DNA of 46,296 nucleotides from a virus, in IMG/VR virus record IMGVR_UViG_3300038592_000005, positions 1 through 46,296 of that record; one strand, given 5' to 3'. Below the pieces are notes generated by a model. That model was not told the DNA's origin, did not search any database, and saw nothing but the letters and a program-made list of their open reading frames with translations. Both the position numbers and the translations under genes were made by a program. This document shows positions 24,599-31,750 of the stretch, piece after piece. The stretch's first letter is position 1. Every line of letters starts with the position of its first letter.

Positions 24599-25041
24599 GG
24601 AATCAAAAGTTGGTGCTCCACAGAATCAAGATAGGTCTGAATTTGAAAAAACGTGACTTCGGGACGCGCAGTCCTGATTCTGCCGATTGCCTCATCCTTG
24701 GAAATTCCCAGAGCGCGCAGAAGCGCGTAGCACATCGTAGGACCGCGGTCATGTCCCGCCGCACAATGCGGAAATACCTTTGTCCCTGCGCGAGTCAGGG
24801 CTTCAAAGGCGAATCGGATGCCGGTTCTGTACTGACCTGATGGCCGTGGTGAGCCGTCGTCGAGTTGCGGAAGCCAGAGCACGGTCACTCGTGAATCGGC
24901 AAGCACGTTGTCGTCGTATTCTGCTCGCATGTCAATGATGTGAGTGACCCCATTGGCGACCAGTTGAGAAATATCGTCCACAGAGGAAATACCCCCGCCT
25001 ACGGCAATTCGTTCCGTCACCCAGTTGTAAGACACGCTCAT
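24595..25041 (-). CDS. dual-specificity-type protein phosphatase, 148 aa
   Basis: The P-loop signature HCAAGHDRG (residues 92-100) gives nucleophile Cys93 and phosphate-binding Arg99, and the adjacent LPQLDDGSP (57-65) supplies the general-acid Asp loop. The N-terminus ITERIAVGGG-like segment (VTERIAVGGGISSVDD) and the middle HIIDMRAEYDD fit the DSP/KAP fold. It follows the endonuclease VII-like gene and overlaps the nozzle gene. A phosphatase within a tail module is unusual; it may be a virion enzyme, a host-takeover factor or an accessory. Substrate unknown. Confidence 0.85.
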   Translation of the reverse strand: MSVSYNWVTERIAVGGGISSVDDISQLVANGVTHIIDMRAEYDDNVLADSRVTVLWLPQLDDGSPRPSGQYRTGIRFAFEALTRAGTKVFPHCAAGHDRGPTMCYALLRALGISKDEAIGRIRTARPEVTFFQIQTYLDSVEHQLLIP

Positions 25042-25641
25042 TTATTTCCCTTCTAACTGCTTTGCTCTGCCGATTTTTCCGTAGTGCTTGCTTCTCTCAA
25101 GCAACTCTGGATTTTTCCACGCCTCGATATTTGATCTTCGGCACTTTTCTTTCCATTCAGGACTGCCGCGTTTCGTCTTCTCGTGTGGCACAAATCTTCT
25201 GGGAGCCGACAAGTATTCTTTAGCCTTTGTATTCCAATCGGCATCCATCTCCACAAGACTGATTGCGATGTTGCAAATACAACAAAGCAATCCTCGAACT
25301 TCTTCTGTCTCGTGGTCGTGGTCAATACAGAGCCTTCTTCCGGAAGGATCTGGTCGTTTGCAGATGGCGCACACATTGTTCTGGTCTTGGAGCATTTTCT
25401 TGTAATCGTCCACTGAAATACCGTATCTGGCAATGTTATTTCTCAGACTTCTTTCTCTTGATAGTTTGCGGGTATGCTCCGCTGACTGAGGGGAACGATA
25501 GGCCGACTTTGTACAGTCTCCGTTTCTACATTGACGGCATGTGTGGCGTCTTCCGGCACCCATTTCTTGTGCGTGGAAAAATGGAAAGTCTTCAAGTGGT
25601 TTAGGAATTTTACATCGTTTACACAATCTAAATGCAGTCAT
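25042..25641 (-). CDS. endonuclease VII-family HNH nuclease, 199 aa, probable homing gene
   Basis: N-terminal CKRCKIPKPLEDFPFF and CRQCRNGDC are zinc knuckles. The core YGISVDDYKKMLQDQNNVCA, CKRPDP, IDHDHETEEVRGLLC and CICN matches the Endonuclease VII family (T4 gp49). The C-terminus adds SPEWKEKCRRSNIEAWKNPE, a NUMOD3-like motif. The ATG at 25641 follows GGAGGTTTTG and shares a base with the adaptor stop; an upstream in-frame start at 25710 is rejected. The stop is adjacent to the phosphatase start. It could be a true resolvase, but the location in a structural operon and the NUMOD3 tail favour a homing gene. Confidence 0.85.
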   Translation of the reverse strand: MTAFRLCKRCKIPKPLEDFPFFHAQEMGAGRRHTCRQCRNGDCTKSAYRSPQSAEHTRKLSRERSLRNNIARYGISVDDYKKMLQDQNNVCAICKRPDPSGRRLCIDHDHETEEVRGLLCCICNIAISLVEMDADWNTKAKEYLSAPRRFVPHEKTKRGSPEWKEKCRRSNIEAWKNPELLERSKHYGKIGRAKQLEGK

Positions 25642-26930
25642 CAAAACCTCCAAATAGATTGTAGAAGCGAGCCAACTGAGAGTCCAATGAATAAGGCCGG
25701 AACGATCCAACCACCCCCGAATGATGGAAGTGTCTCAAGGGAACTGCTTTGCTCTCCTATTTGACGAGGACCGACGGTCACTTTGTTGCTTCTCATCCAG
25801 TCGCTCATCTGCTTGATGAAGCCCTCTTCGAGCTTCGAGTAGTCGCCCAAATTCTGTTCCGCGAGCTTCATTCTTCCCAGCGCGTACTTGAACAAGAGCG
25901 CATTCCAGCCCAGCGGCACGGGCAACACGCTCAAGGAATTCCCTGGCTGAAACGTCGGTGCGTACTGCTTCCAGCCCTGAAAGAACAGGTTCATTTCGGC
26001 GACCGTAGCTCCCGCCGCAATGCTGGCCTGCGTGGTGCCAGAAAGGCCCGCGATGACATTCTGGAGCACGTTGCCTACAATCCCCGAATAACTGACGACG
26101 ACAGTACCGATTTGCGCAAAACCATTCGTCAAGAGAAATCCCGCTGCGGAAGTGAGAGTTGCGGTTGTATCCCCGAGATTGAATGGCGCAGCGAGCGTCG
26201 TTTTTGCCGCCGTGCGCGAAGGCTGCGGCCAAACCTCCAGCATCATGCGGTCCGTAAAAAGAGATGTGGCCACCGAAGCGAGAATTGATGCCGTGATGGC
26301 GTTGCGGCGGAAGTAGTTTCCCGCGTCGTCCATGGCCAGCGGATAGCCGTCGTACCACACTGTAGAAATTCTCTTCCACTGGCCCATGATGATGTACTGC
26401 GGAACCTTGGAAGTCGTGCCGATGCCTCCGTAATCGAGCAGCCCGCCACAGACTTGGGAAGCGAGCTCCAAGCCGCGATTGATCCAGCGGTAGATCGAAG
26501 AAGCGTTTACGGAACTGCCGTCCGTATCGGGAAGATAGGCGCTATTGCGGAGCGGCGGCACCGCCGTAAGCCCAGGAGCGGAAATCGTGAACGGCAATAC
26601 GCTCGATTCGGAGAACTGCTGTTCGCTTCCTGCGGCGCCCCCGGGCTGCGTCAAATAGACGCGGATGACCGAAGCACTTGGGGGAATGGACGGCCCGGTA
26701 ATTTGGATTCCCTGCCCCGCGCCAACTACCAAGGCACCAGACTCCGCTCCCTGCATGGTTTCACCCCACGGAGTCCGAAACGTGTAATTCGCGTAGTAGG
26801 TTCCCGCAGGAAGCGTGGAACTTCCGGGAGTGACGACGGACGCGGCAATCTGCGCCGTCGGCGTGGGCAGCACTTGCGGCTGGTCCGTTATCGCTTCGCG
26901 GACATCCTGGATGAGATCGCCGATGATCAA
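25641..26930 (-). CDS. head-tail adaptor / tail accessory protein, 429 aa
   Basis: Begins MIIGDLIQDVREAITDQPQV, a pattern of head-tail adaptor proteins (P22 gp4-like / T7 gp11-like). A fibronectin-like module (about 35-125: YANYTFRTPWGE, SVIRVYLTQPGG) is inserted after it. The middle helical region (SSIYRWINRGLELASQVCGG) and a second beta insert (about 235-305) follow, then VPLGWNALLFKYALGRMKL, a conserved adaptor helix. C-terminus is hydrophobic (WIVPALFIGLSVGSLLQSI). Position after the capsid block and before the nozzle fits. Exact family unverified. Confidence 0.65.
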   Translation of the reverse strand: MIIGDLIQDVREAITDQPQVLPTPTAQIAASVVTPGSSTLPAGTYYANYTFRTPWGETMQGAESGALVVGAGQGIQITGPSIPPSASVIRVYLTQPGGAAGSEQQFSESSVLPFTISAPGLTAVPPLRNSAYLPDTDGSSVNASSIYRWINRGLELASQVCGGLLDYGGIGTTSKVPQYIIMGQWKRISTVWYDGYPLAMDDAGNYFRRNAITASILASVATSLFTDRMMLEVWPQPSRTAAKTTLAAPFNLGDTTATLTSAAGFLLTNGFAQIGTVVVSYSGIVGNVLQNVIAGLSGTTQASIAAGATVAEMNLFFQGWKQYAPTFQPGNSLSVLPVPLGWNALLFKYALGRMKLAEQNLGDYSKLEEGFIKQMSDWMRSNKVTVGPRQIGEQSSSLETLPSFGGGWIVPALFIGLSVGSLLQSIWRF

Positions 26931-27018
26931 AATCTTTCTCCCTGAAAAGCAACGGGCCGAAAGCCGGTTTCAGCCGACTTCCGGCCCGAAGGAGGAGTCA
27001 CTGCCCGATGAAAACTCT

Positions 27019-27468
27019 TTACGGTTCGACGGCGACTTCCCAATCCATCGTGGCCGTCGGCGAAGTCCCTCCCAAGGTCGTCAAGCAGTTGAACACGGTC
27101 GCGCCGTAGTTCAACAGGCATCCGGCCGCTCCGGCCGCCGCAGCCGTGTAGTCCAGCAAAATGTCCGCCAAGAAGTCCACATAGGAAGTCGCGGAGATCG
27201 TGACCGCCGTGCCCGGATGGAAGTTGTCGAGTTGGACGGTGTTGGTGCCGTCTCCCGCCGTGAACGTGATGTCCACGACGGTTGGCGAGGTGCCGCCTCC
27301 GCCGTAAATCTTCGTCCGCAGATAGCCCCGGCAACAGGTCGGAGAAATCGAACCTGAAGTGGGCAGCGTATTTGTCTGCTGTCCCGTGCCCGAGAGCGCG
27401 ATGCCCGTCTTTTGGAGTAGCTGCATTCCTACTCCACCGAATGTTGCCGCTGAATTGACGATTGCCAT
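27019..27468 (-). CDS. capsid-associated protein (decoration candidate), 149 aa
   Basis: A mostly beta protein, MAIVNSAATFGGVGMQLLQK to MDWEVAVEP, with a Cys pair PTCCRGYL and three further cysteines. It is separated from the major capsid gene only by the LAGLIDADG gene, so in the ancestral order it directly follows the capsid. That position is typical of decoration or minor head proteins. GGGAGAGCGAAC precedes the ATG. Family not recognised. Confidence 0.6.
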   Translation of the reverse strand: MAIVNSAATFGGVGMQLLQKTGIALSGTGQQTNTLPTSGSISPTCCRGYLRTKIYGGGGTSPTVVDITFTAGDGTNTVQLDNFHPGTAVTISATSYVDFLADILLDYTAAAAGAAGCLLNYGATVFNCLTTLGGTSPTATMDWEVAVEP

Positions 27469-27480
27469 GTTCGCTCTCCC

Positions 27481-27954
27481 TTACTGCACAAGTTCTGTCG
27501 TGATGCCCTTCCAATTGACGAGCACCAAATCTTTCCGTAGTTTTTCTCTCTTTTCCAGATTCTTTGCCAAAACTTTTTGGCCCGTCTTGCCGATTAGTTG
27601 CCGGAAGGCAAGCGCAACGTGCGCATGTTTTTGTTTGATTATGAAGTACGGGAAGCATCCAAGCAGAATGGCTTCCGCTTCTTTCCCGCCTACATACCAA
27701 ACCAATTCTTTCTTCCACGTGGGCTTCGGATTGGCTTTGCGGACTGGTTTTACATTGCCGCCGCCAAATGTTTGCTTGCACCAGACAATCAGCCGCGGGT
27801 CGCAATTATAGACTCGTACTTCAAGTAAATGCCTTGAATAGCCGCCATTCCCAGGCGAAGCCTTTTGCACGTCGATTCGAATCGTGCCTTCACCGTCAAT
27901 GTAGGCTGCGAGTCGCGCCCAGTCGATTTCCGAGATTTTGTTCAACTCTTTCAT
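27481..27954 (-). CDS. LAGLIDADG homing endonuclease, 157 aa
   Basis: WARLAAYIDGEGTIRID (residues 12-28) is a single LAGLIDADG motif with the acidic catalytic residue in DGEG. Single-motif members of about 150-170 residues work as homodimers. The rest (VRVYNCDPRLIVWCKQTFGG, KKELVWYVGGKEAEAIL, HAHVALAFRQLI) matches the alpha-beta-beta-alpha repeat. The gene sits between the major capsid and a small head protein. Ribosome site GGAGG is inside the stem of a hairpin at 27963-27987. Activity and target are inferred; its recognition site would lie at the capsid gene end. Confidence 0.9.
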   Translation of the reverse strand: MKELNKISEIDWARLAAYIDGEGTIRIDVQKASPGNGGYSRHLLEVRVYNCDPRLIVWCKQTFGGGNVKPVRKANPKPTWKKELVWYVGGKEAEAILLGCFPYFIIKQKHAHVALAFRQLIGKTGQKVLAKNLEKREKLRKDLVLVNWKGITTELVQ

Positions 27955-27962
27955 TTGCTCCT

Positions 27963-28012
27963 CCGTGCCTATTTTATCACGGCACGGTGTCCAGAACCCC
28001 CGCTAGTTCTGG
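27963..28012 (-). promoter_or_regulatory. tandem hairpins around the capsid stop codon and endonuclease ribosome site
   Basis: CCAGAAC (27991-27997) pairs with GTTCTGG (28006-28012) around an 8-base loop and includes the capsid stop region. CCGTGCC (27963-27969) pairs with GGCACGG (27981-27987) around an 11-base loop. In the minus transcript the second stem runs into GGAGG, the ribosome site of the LAGLIDADG gene. There is no U-tract, so these are more likely processing, attenuation or translation-control structures than terminators. Confidence 0.45.
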
Positions 28013-28986
28013 TTTGTTATTTTGCAATGCATACGGGGCGAAAGGTTGGCAAGCTGCCATGTTAAATACATATTGCTTACTAAGACACGTTGATTACTTG
28101 GTTTTACCCATGGGTCAATCACGAAGTAGTCCGCCTCGTGGAACACGGGGAAGAGGTACTTCGAATTCAGGATGTAGCTGACGTTCGCCGGACAGTTGCG
28201 GTCGGCCAGAACGACCGCATTGTTGAACAGGAAGTGGTAACGGAATCCGGCCTGCAGGGCTTCCTTGTCCTGAATGTTCGATTCGTAGCGGACGTTGCCC
28301 ATGAACACGCCCTTGAATCCCGCGTAGCGCGTGTTGTCCATGACCATCAGGTCCGGCTCGTCGTAGCCGAACACCGTGGACCAGTAGGCCGCATCGGCAT
28401 TGGCCGCCGTCAGTACGGCGTTGCCTGCGGAGACGTTGGCCTGCGGCCGCCAGAAGGCATTGGCGGCCTGCGAGCGGTCGATGCCCGCGATGTTGTTGGT
28501 CGTCAGGCCAACCCAGGAATCCACGTCGTCGATGTCGATGGAAGAGTTTTGCGGCGCGGTATGCCACAGGGAGCGCGCGAGCTTCTGCATGAAGGAACCG
28601 CTGGCCGTCTGGAACTTCTGGCGCACGATGTCCACGCCCGCGTAGCCGCCGCGCCCAAGGATGATGTCGGTATACGGCAGCACGACGGCTTCATAGTAGA
28701 AGCGCCATTGCTGCTCGGCGGGCTGCACGACATCCTGCAGCGCAGTGTTCAAAAGCTGGGCGCCGTAGTAGGCCCCTCCGGTCGTCTCTTCGGAGAAGAA
28801 CTCCGGGTAAACCAGAGCGCCGCCGGCCATCTTCTTGCCCCGGCGCACGAGCGCCCACATCGTCGGGCAAGGCAGAAGCACCTGGTCGCCAACGACAGGC
28901 GTGACGTACTTCTGCACGATCGCCTGGATGGTGTTGACTAACTGCGCTGGAGGTGTCGAAATCCCAGTTCCGATTACGCTAGCCAC
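28003..28986 (-). CDS. major capsid protein, 327 aa
   Basis: MASVIGTGISTPPAQLVNTI... then EQQWRFYYEAVVLPYTDIIL, GGYAGVDIVRQKFQTAS, GFRYHFLFNNAVVLADR and YILNSKYLFPVFHEADYF. This pattern is that of phage major capsid proteins of the P22-like / HK97-fold type without cleavage. The GTG at 28986 is preceded by AAGGAG. The gene follows the scaffold candidate at 29015 and precedes head and adaptor genes, as expected. No protease gene was seen, consistent with a scaffold-only assembly route. Fold is inferred from pattern memory. Confidence 0.8.
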   Translation of the reverse strand: MASVIGTGISTPPAQLVNTIQAIVQKYVTPVVGDQVLLPCPTMWALVRRGKKMAGGALVYPEFFSEETTGGAYYGAQLLNTALQDVVQPAEQQWRFYYEAVVLPYTDIILGRGGYAGVDIVRQKFQTASGSFMQKLARSLWHTAPQNSSIDIDDVDSWVGLTTNNIAGIDRSQAANAFWRPQANVSAGNAVLTAANADAAYWSTVFGYDEPDLMVMDNTRYAGFKGVFMGNVRYESNIQDKEALQAGFRYHFLFNNAVVLADRNCPANVSYILNSKYLFPVFHEADYFVIDPWVKPSNQRVLVSNMYLTWQLANLSPRMHCKITNQN

Positions 28987-29014
28987 GGTGGTTCTCCTTG
29001 AAAGTCAGATCGCT

Positions 29015-29779
29015 CTACTGCACTGGCCCGTCCAATGACGGAATGTCCGGGTCATTGGCGACCATTTCCGAAGTCAACTCACTCAAATTCTTGATGGGCG
29101 CTTCCTTCGCGCCCTTCTGCGAAGCGAAGCGGCCAGCAGGCTTGGGGATCGAGTCCATCTTCTTCTGCTTGTCCCAGTCCACGCGCGCGGCAGCCACGGC
29201 CTTTTCCTCAGCGGCCTTGATGCGGTCCGCTTCCGTCGCTCGGTACAGGTATTTTTCGACCGTCGGCAAACCCATGTTGTCGAGTTCATGCGCGGCCAGA
29301 ACTTCCTGCACGACTTCCTCGAATTTCTTGTCCTTGGGCTTGATGGGAGCCTCGGCCCACTGGCGGCGCATGCGTTCCAGAGCATAGATGGCCTGGGAAG
29401 TGTCGAGGGATTTCTTCATCTCTTCGGAGCGGGCGAGAGCGTCCTTCGCGTTCTTGGCCAGTTCGTCGAAGACCGGAACGATGTCCTCGTAGAGAGGATT
29501 CTTGCGCCAGTCGGCGGCGTTGCCGGGTTCATCCGGTTTCTTCGTGTTGGCGGCCATTTCCTTCTGGGCTTGCTGGAGAGCCGTGAGAATCTGCGCGGCC
29601 TCTCCGGCCACGCGCTCGGCCTCTTTCCTCTGGGCGGCGGCGGCTTTCGTTTCCGTGTCCACGCTCGACCGGAAGCCTCGGATGTCGGACAACTTGAACG
29701 TCACCCCATCGGGGCCAGTGAATGCCAGGTCATCGGCGGCTGCGGCGTCTGCGATAAGCTCTGCGAGTGTCTTGGCCAT
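29015..29779 (-). CDS. scaffolding protein candidate, 254 aa
   Basis: The ATG at 29779 (MAKTLAELIADAAAADD) is preceded by GAGGAGAGTACCG; a frame extension to 29899 is rejected. The protein is Ala/Glu/Lys-rich and helical, with long charged stretches and no Cys, and ends in an acidic tail (VANDPDIPSLDGPVQ). It lies just upstream of the capsid gene, the usual position of scaffolds. Scaffold is an inference from position and composition. Confidence 0.6.
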   Translation of the reverse strand: MAKTLAELIADAAAADDLAFTGPDGVTFKLSDIRGFRSSVDTETKAAAAQRKEAERVAGEAAQILTALQQAQKEMAANTKKPDEPGNAADWRKNPLYEDIVPVFDELAKNAKDALARSEEMKKSLDTSQAIYALERMRRQWAEAPIKPKDKKFEEVVQEVLAAHELDNMGLPTVEKYLYRATEADRIKAAEEKAVAAARVDWDKQKKMDSIPKPAGRFASQKGAKEAPIKNLSELTSEMVANDPDIPSLDGPVQ

Positions 29780-29792
29780 CGGTACTCTCCTC

Positions 29793-30212
29793 TTACATTC
29801 CAATTCCAGCGGGTTTCGGCAACTGCGGAGCCCCGCTTGCTCCTCCTGGGGGTTGCGGTTGCGGAATGGCCGACATATTGATTGGCCCTCCGACCGCATT
29901 CAGTGTGGCTTGCGCCTGCTGCAATTCCTTGATGGCGGCGTCCAAGCCCTTGAAAGTGGAAACCAGAGCGCGGGATGCGGCTGGAGCCCGGAAGGCCAAC
30001 GTGGGAATCATGTCCGCTATCTGCTTCTTCAGTTGATTCACGAGTTTTAGCGCGTAATCGGGATCCGCTCCCTGCAATTCTCTGGTCGCGGGCCCCATAG
30101 ACTCTTCGCCACCCGCTCCGGGAGCCCCACCGGGGCCTCCGGGTCCGCCTGCTCCGCCCAGTTTGGACTTGAGCATTTGGAGGATGAGCTGCGGATTGGC
30201 TGCGCCGCCCAT
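29793..30212 (-). CDS. Gly-rich helical protein, 139 aa (head assembly region)
   Basis: MGGAANPQLILQMLKSKL, a Gly/Pro-rich linker (GGPGGPGGAPGAGG), a helical core (LKLVNQLKKQIADM; GLDAAIKELQQAQATL) and a Pro-rich tail. Its stop lies 13 bases before the scaffold candidate gene. Likely a head morphogenesis protein or co-scaffold; not recognised. Confidence 0.5.
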   Translation of the reverse strand: MGGAANPQLILQMLKSKLGGAGGPGGPGGAPGAGGEESMGPATRELQGADPDYALKLVNQLKKQIADMIPTLAFRAPAASRALVSTFKGLDAAIKELQQAQATLNAVGGPINMSAIPQPQPPGGASGAPQLPKPAGIGM

Positions 30213-30404
30213 TTATCCCTTCGGGGGAGCTCCGCCCTTGCGCGCGCCACCCTTGAAGTTTCCGTGAGTCAGCCCCATGGGGTCGGGAGGATCGAATGCG
30301 GAAGGCACATTGGCCGTTTCCGGGTCGTTGCCTGTCCGGTTGCCCTCTTCGTTGATGGGGGTAATCAGTTCGTCGTACCCGCCCTTTTTCAATTTGTCCG
30401 GCAT
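30213..30404 (-). CDS. hypothetical protein, 63 aa
   Basis: AGAAGGAGAACAGC precedes the ATG at 30404. Polar, Pro/Asn/Gly-rich and likely flexible (MPDKLKKGGYDELITPINEE), with a basic end (GARKGGAPPKG). The stop abuts the ATG at 30212, so it is cotranscribed with the head genes. Function unknown. Confidence 0.5.
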   Translation of the reverse strand: MPDKLKKGGYDELITPINEEGNRTGNDPETANVPSAFDPPDPMGLTHGNFKGGARKGGAPPKG

Positions 30405-30467
30405 GCTGTTCTCCTTCTGGAAGAGGGGGGAGGAAACCCTCCCCCAGCCTTCCCCAAAACTTCCTGC

Positions 30468-30515
30468 TTACTTGCGCTTCCCGCCGCGGCGGTGCTTCCG
30501 GCCTCTGCGTGCCAT
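30468..30515 (-). CDS. very short basic peptide, 15 aa
   Basis: MARRGRKHRRGGKRK is read from ATG 30515, 5 bases after AAGGAG, to TAA at 30468. Eleven of 15 residues are Arg, Lys or His. It falls below normal gene-caller limits, but the good ribosome site, the position in a packed operon, and the similarity of its RGGKRK ending to the 50-aa protein at 16830 and the peptide at 30575 support translation. Confidence 0.4.
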   Translation of the reverse strand: MARRGRKHRRGGKRK

Positions 30516-30574
30516 GTGCGCTCCTTTCTCCGCTACGCCCCTTGCGGGACAGATCGCAACTAGCGGTTACAAAC

Positions 30575-30640
30575 TCAGTACCGGCCGCCCTTGCGCTTGC
30601 CGCGTCCGGTGGAAGTCCGGCGAATCTTTCTCGATCGCAT
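30575..30640 (-). CDS. very short basic peptide, 21 aa
   Basis: The ATG at 30640 shares a base with the upstream stop (TGATG) and lies 8 bases after AAGGAG. The product is almost only Arg, Lys, Gly and Ser and ends GRGKRKGGRY. It forms a pair with the 15-residue peptide at 30468. A DNA- or RNA-binding role in the head is an inference. Confidence 0.4.
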   Translation of the reverse strand: MRSRKIRRTSTGRGKRKGGRY

Positions 30641-30879
30641 CAGTGGGCTCCTTCGACAATTTCCGTCTGCAGCGGATTGCGCGCGTCGCCGCATTTCCGA
30701 ATGGTTGCTGCGCCCATGCGGAACAGGTACGCCATAAAATCCTCTTCCTTCGGATAACGCTCGCGGATGGATTTGTGCGCGAAAAACGGGACGGAGGGAA
30801 CTTCATTCACGGCAACTTGCGCTAAATAGTATTCGCCGTGATTGATGGAATCCAGTTCGATGAGGCTTGCTCGGTCCAC
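30640..30879 (-). CDS. hypothetical protein, 79 aa from GTG; 5' end possibly altered
   Basis: The conventional start is GTG 30879 (MDRASLIELDSINHGEYYLA), without a ribosome site. The frame stays open upstream to a TGA at 30922-30924 and encodes a natural-looking extension ending KIVLRSKLPAV, but holds no ATG, GTG or TTG there. The HNH gene ends exactly at that point, so its insertion may have removed the original start. A 40-codon frame from ATG 30925 overlaps it in another phase. Predicted mixed alpha/beta; family unknown. Confidence 0.45.
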   Translation of the reverse strand: MDRASLIELDSINHGEYYLAQVAVNEVPSVPFFAHKSIRERYPKEEDFMAYLFRMGAATIRKCGDARNPLQTEIVEGAH

Positions 30880-30921
30880 GGCTGGGAGTTTGGAGCGTAA
30901 AACTATCTTCTGGCAATAGGG

Positions 30922-31485
30922 TCATTTCCCTCTTACAAATGGGATGTGCTTCCAAAGACGGCCACTCGCCACTCTTCGGGCCGTTGATGTTTTGATATTT
31001 AGGGAACGGACCAGAAATCTCCATTCTTTAATTCGCTCGATGTATTGTTTTTTTGCGGTTCTAACTTGTTTGTCTGCTGCCCGTAGTTGCATTACTTTTT
31101 TTTCATTGAGGACCGCACGGCCATTTCTTTCGCCCCACGTATGCCGCATTTTACTAGCTGAATCAAGCATATTGTCTCTATGAGTCCCCGAGAACAAGTG
31201 GGTGTTTCTTACGCAGGATCGATTATCACAATGATGAAGAACGTGAATTCTTGCTCTCCCATTTTTCTTTCTTTTTGGCAAAGGTCTTCCGTAAATTTCC
31301 CATGCTAGGCGATGGGCAGTTTCCACTTTGTCTCCTGTCCAAAACACCCCATATCCGGCTCCATTGATTGCCGCTGTCCAAATCCAGCATTGGCCTAATT
31401 CAGGAAGGTGTGGAGGGATGGGACCGTCTTTGTTTACATGTCCCCAGAAGCGTTCCAGCCAATCCTTGTCAAGAAAGATTCTCAT
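30922..31485 (-). CDS. HNH homing endonuclease, 187 aa
   Basis: CWIWTAAINGAGYGVFW, then AHRLAWEIYG and HVLHHCDNRSCVRNTHLF, DNMLDSASKMR: the HNH_3 core with paired His and CxxC-like Cys. The C-terminal half is a basic helical DNA-binding part (KKQYIERIKEWRFLVRSLN). Start is ATG 31485 (a TTG at 31491 is two codons upstream). A/T-rich leader and codons set it apart from neighbours. It lies between the HTH gene and the 79-aa gene whose start looks disturbed. Nuclease activity inferred. Confidence 0.88.
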   Translation of the reverse strand: MRIFLDKDWLERFWGHVNKDGPIPPHLPELGQCWIWTAAINGAGYGVFWTGDKVETAHRLAWEIYGRPLPKRKKNGRARIHVLHHCDNRSCVRNTHLFSGTHRDNMLDSASKMRHTWGERNGRAVLNEKKVMQLRAADKQVRTAKKQYIERIKEWRFLVRSLNIKTSTARRVASGRLWKHIPFVRGK

Positions 31486-31519
31486 TACCAAATTCTATCA
31501 AAATAAGATATGTTTGTCC

Positions 31520-31750
31520 TCATTCAAAAGGAGTTAGGGGCATTTCCTCTTCAATGTGTATCCATAAACGGTTGGACGCATCGCGGTAGACGGGAATATC
31601 GAGTGCGGCGAAGGTACCATCGGCGCACATCTGGCGGATTCTTCGTTTCGTTTTCCCGTAGAGTTTCGCGGCGTAGGGAACGCTTCGCCAGTGATAGTGA
31701 ACCGGAAAAGAGGCGTGCGCTAGGAGAGTCGTATGTGTCTCTTCGCTCAC
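31520..31750 (-). CDS. excisionase-like / MerR-like HTH DNA-binding protein, 76 aa
   Basis: The central block SVPYAAKLYGKTKRRIRQMC, then ADGTF, matches the helix-turn-helix of HTH_17 / excisionase proteins (A..y..s.r.v......G.i.a), followed by a wing YRDASNRLWIHI. GTG at 31750 overlaps the portal stop. A DNA-binding regulator directly behind the portal gene is unusual; it may regulate late genes or be a packaging accessory. There is no integrase gene nearby, so an excision role is not supported. Confidence 0.65.
   Translation of the reverse strand: MSEETHTTLLAHASFPVHYHWRSVPYAAKLYGKTKRRIRQMCADGTFAALDIPVYRDASNRLWIHIEEEMPLTPFE

Noticed and set aside
31520-31750. Lysogeny module (excisionase)
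   Set aside because: HTH resembles excisionase, but no integrase, repressor pair or attachment site accompanies it.
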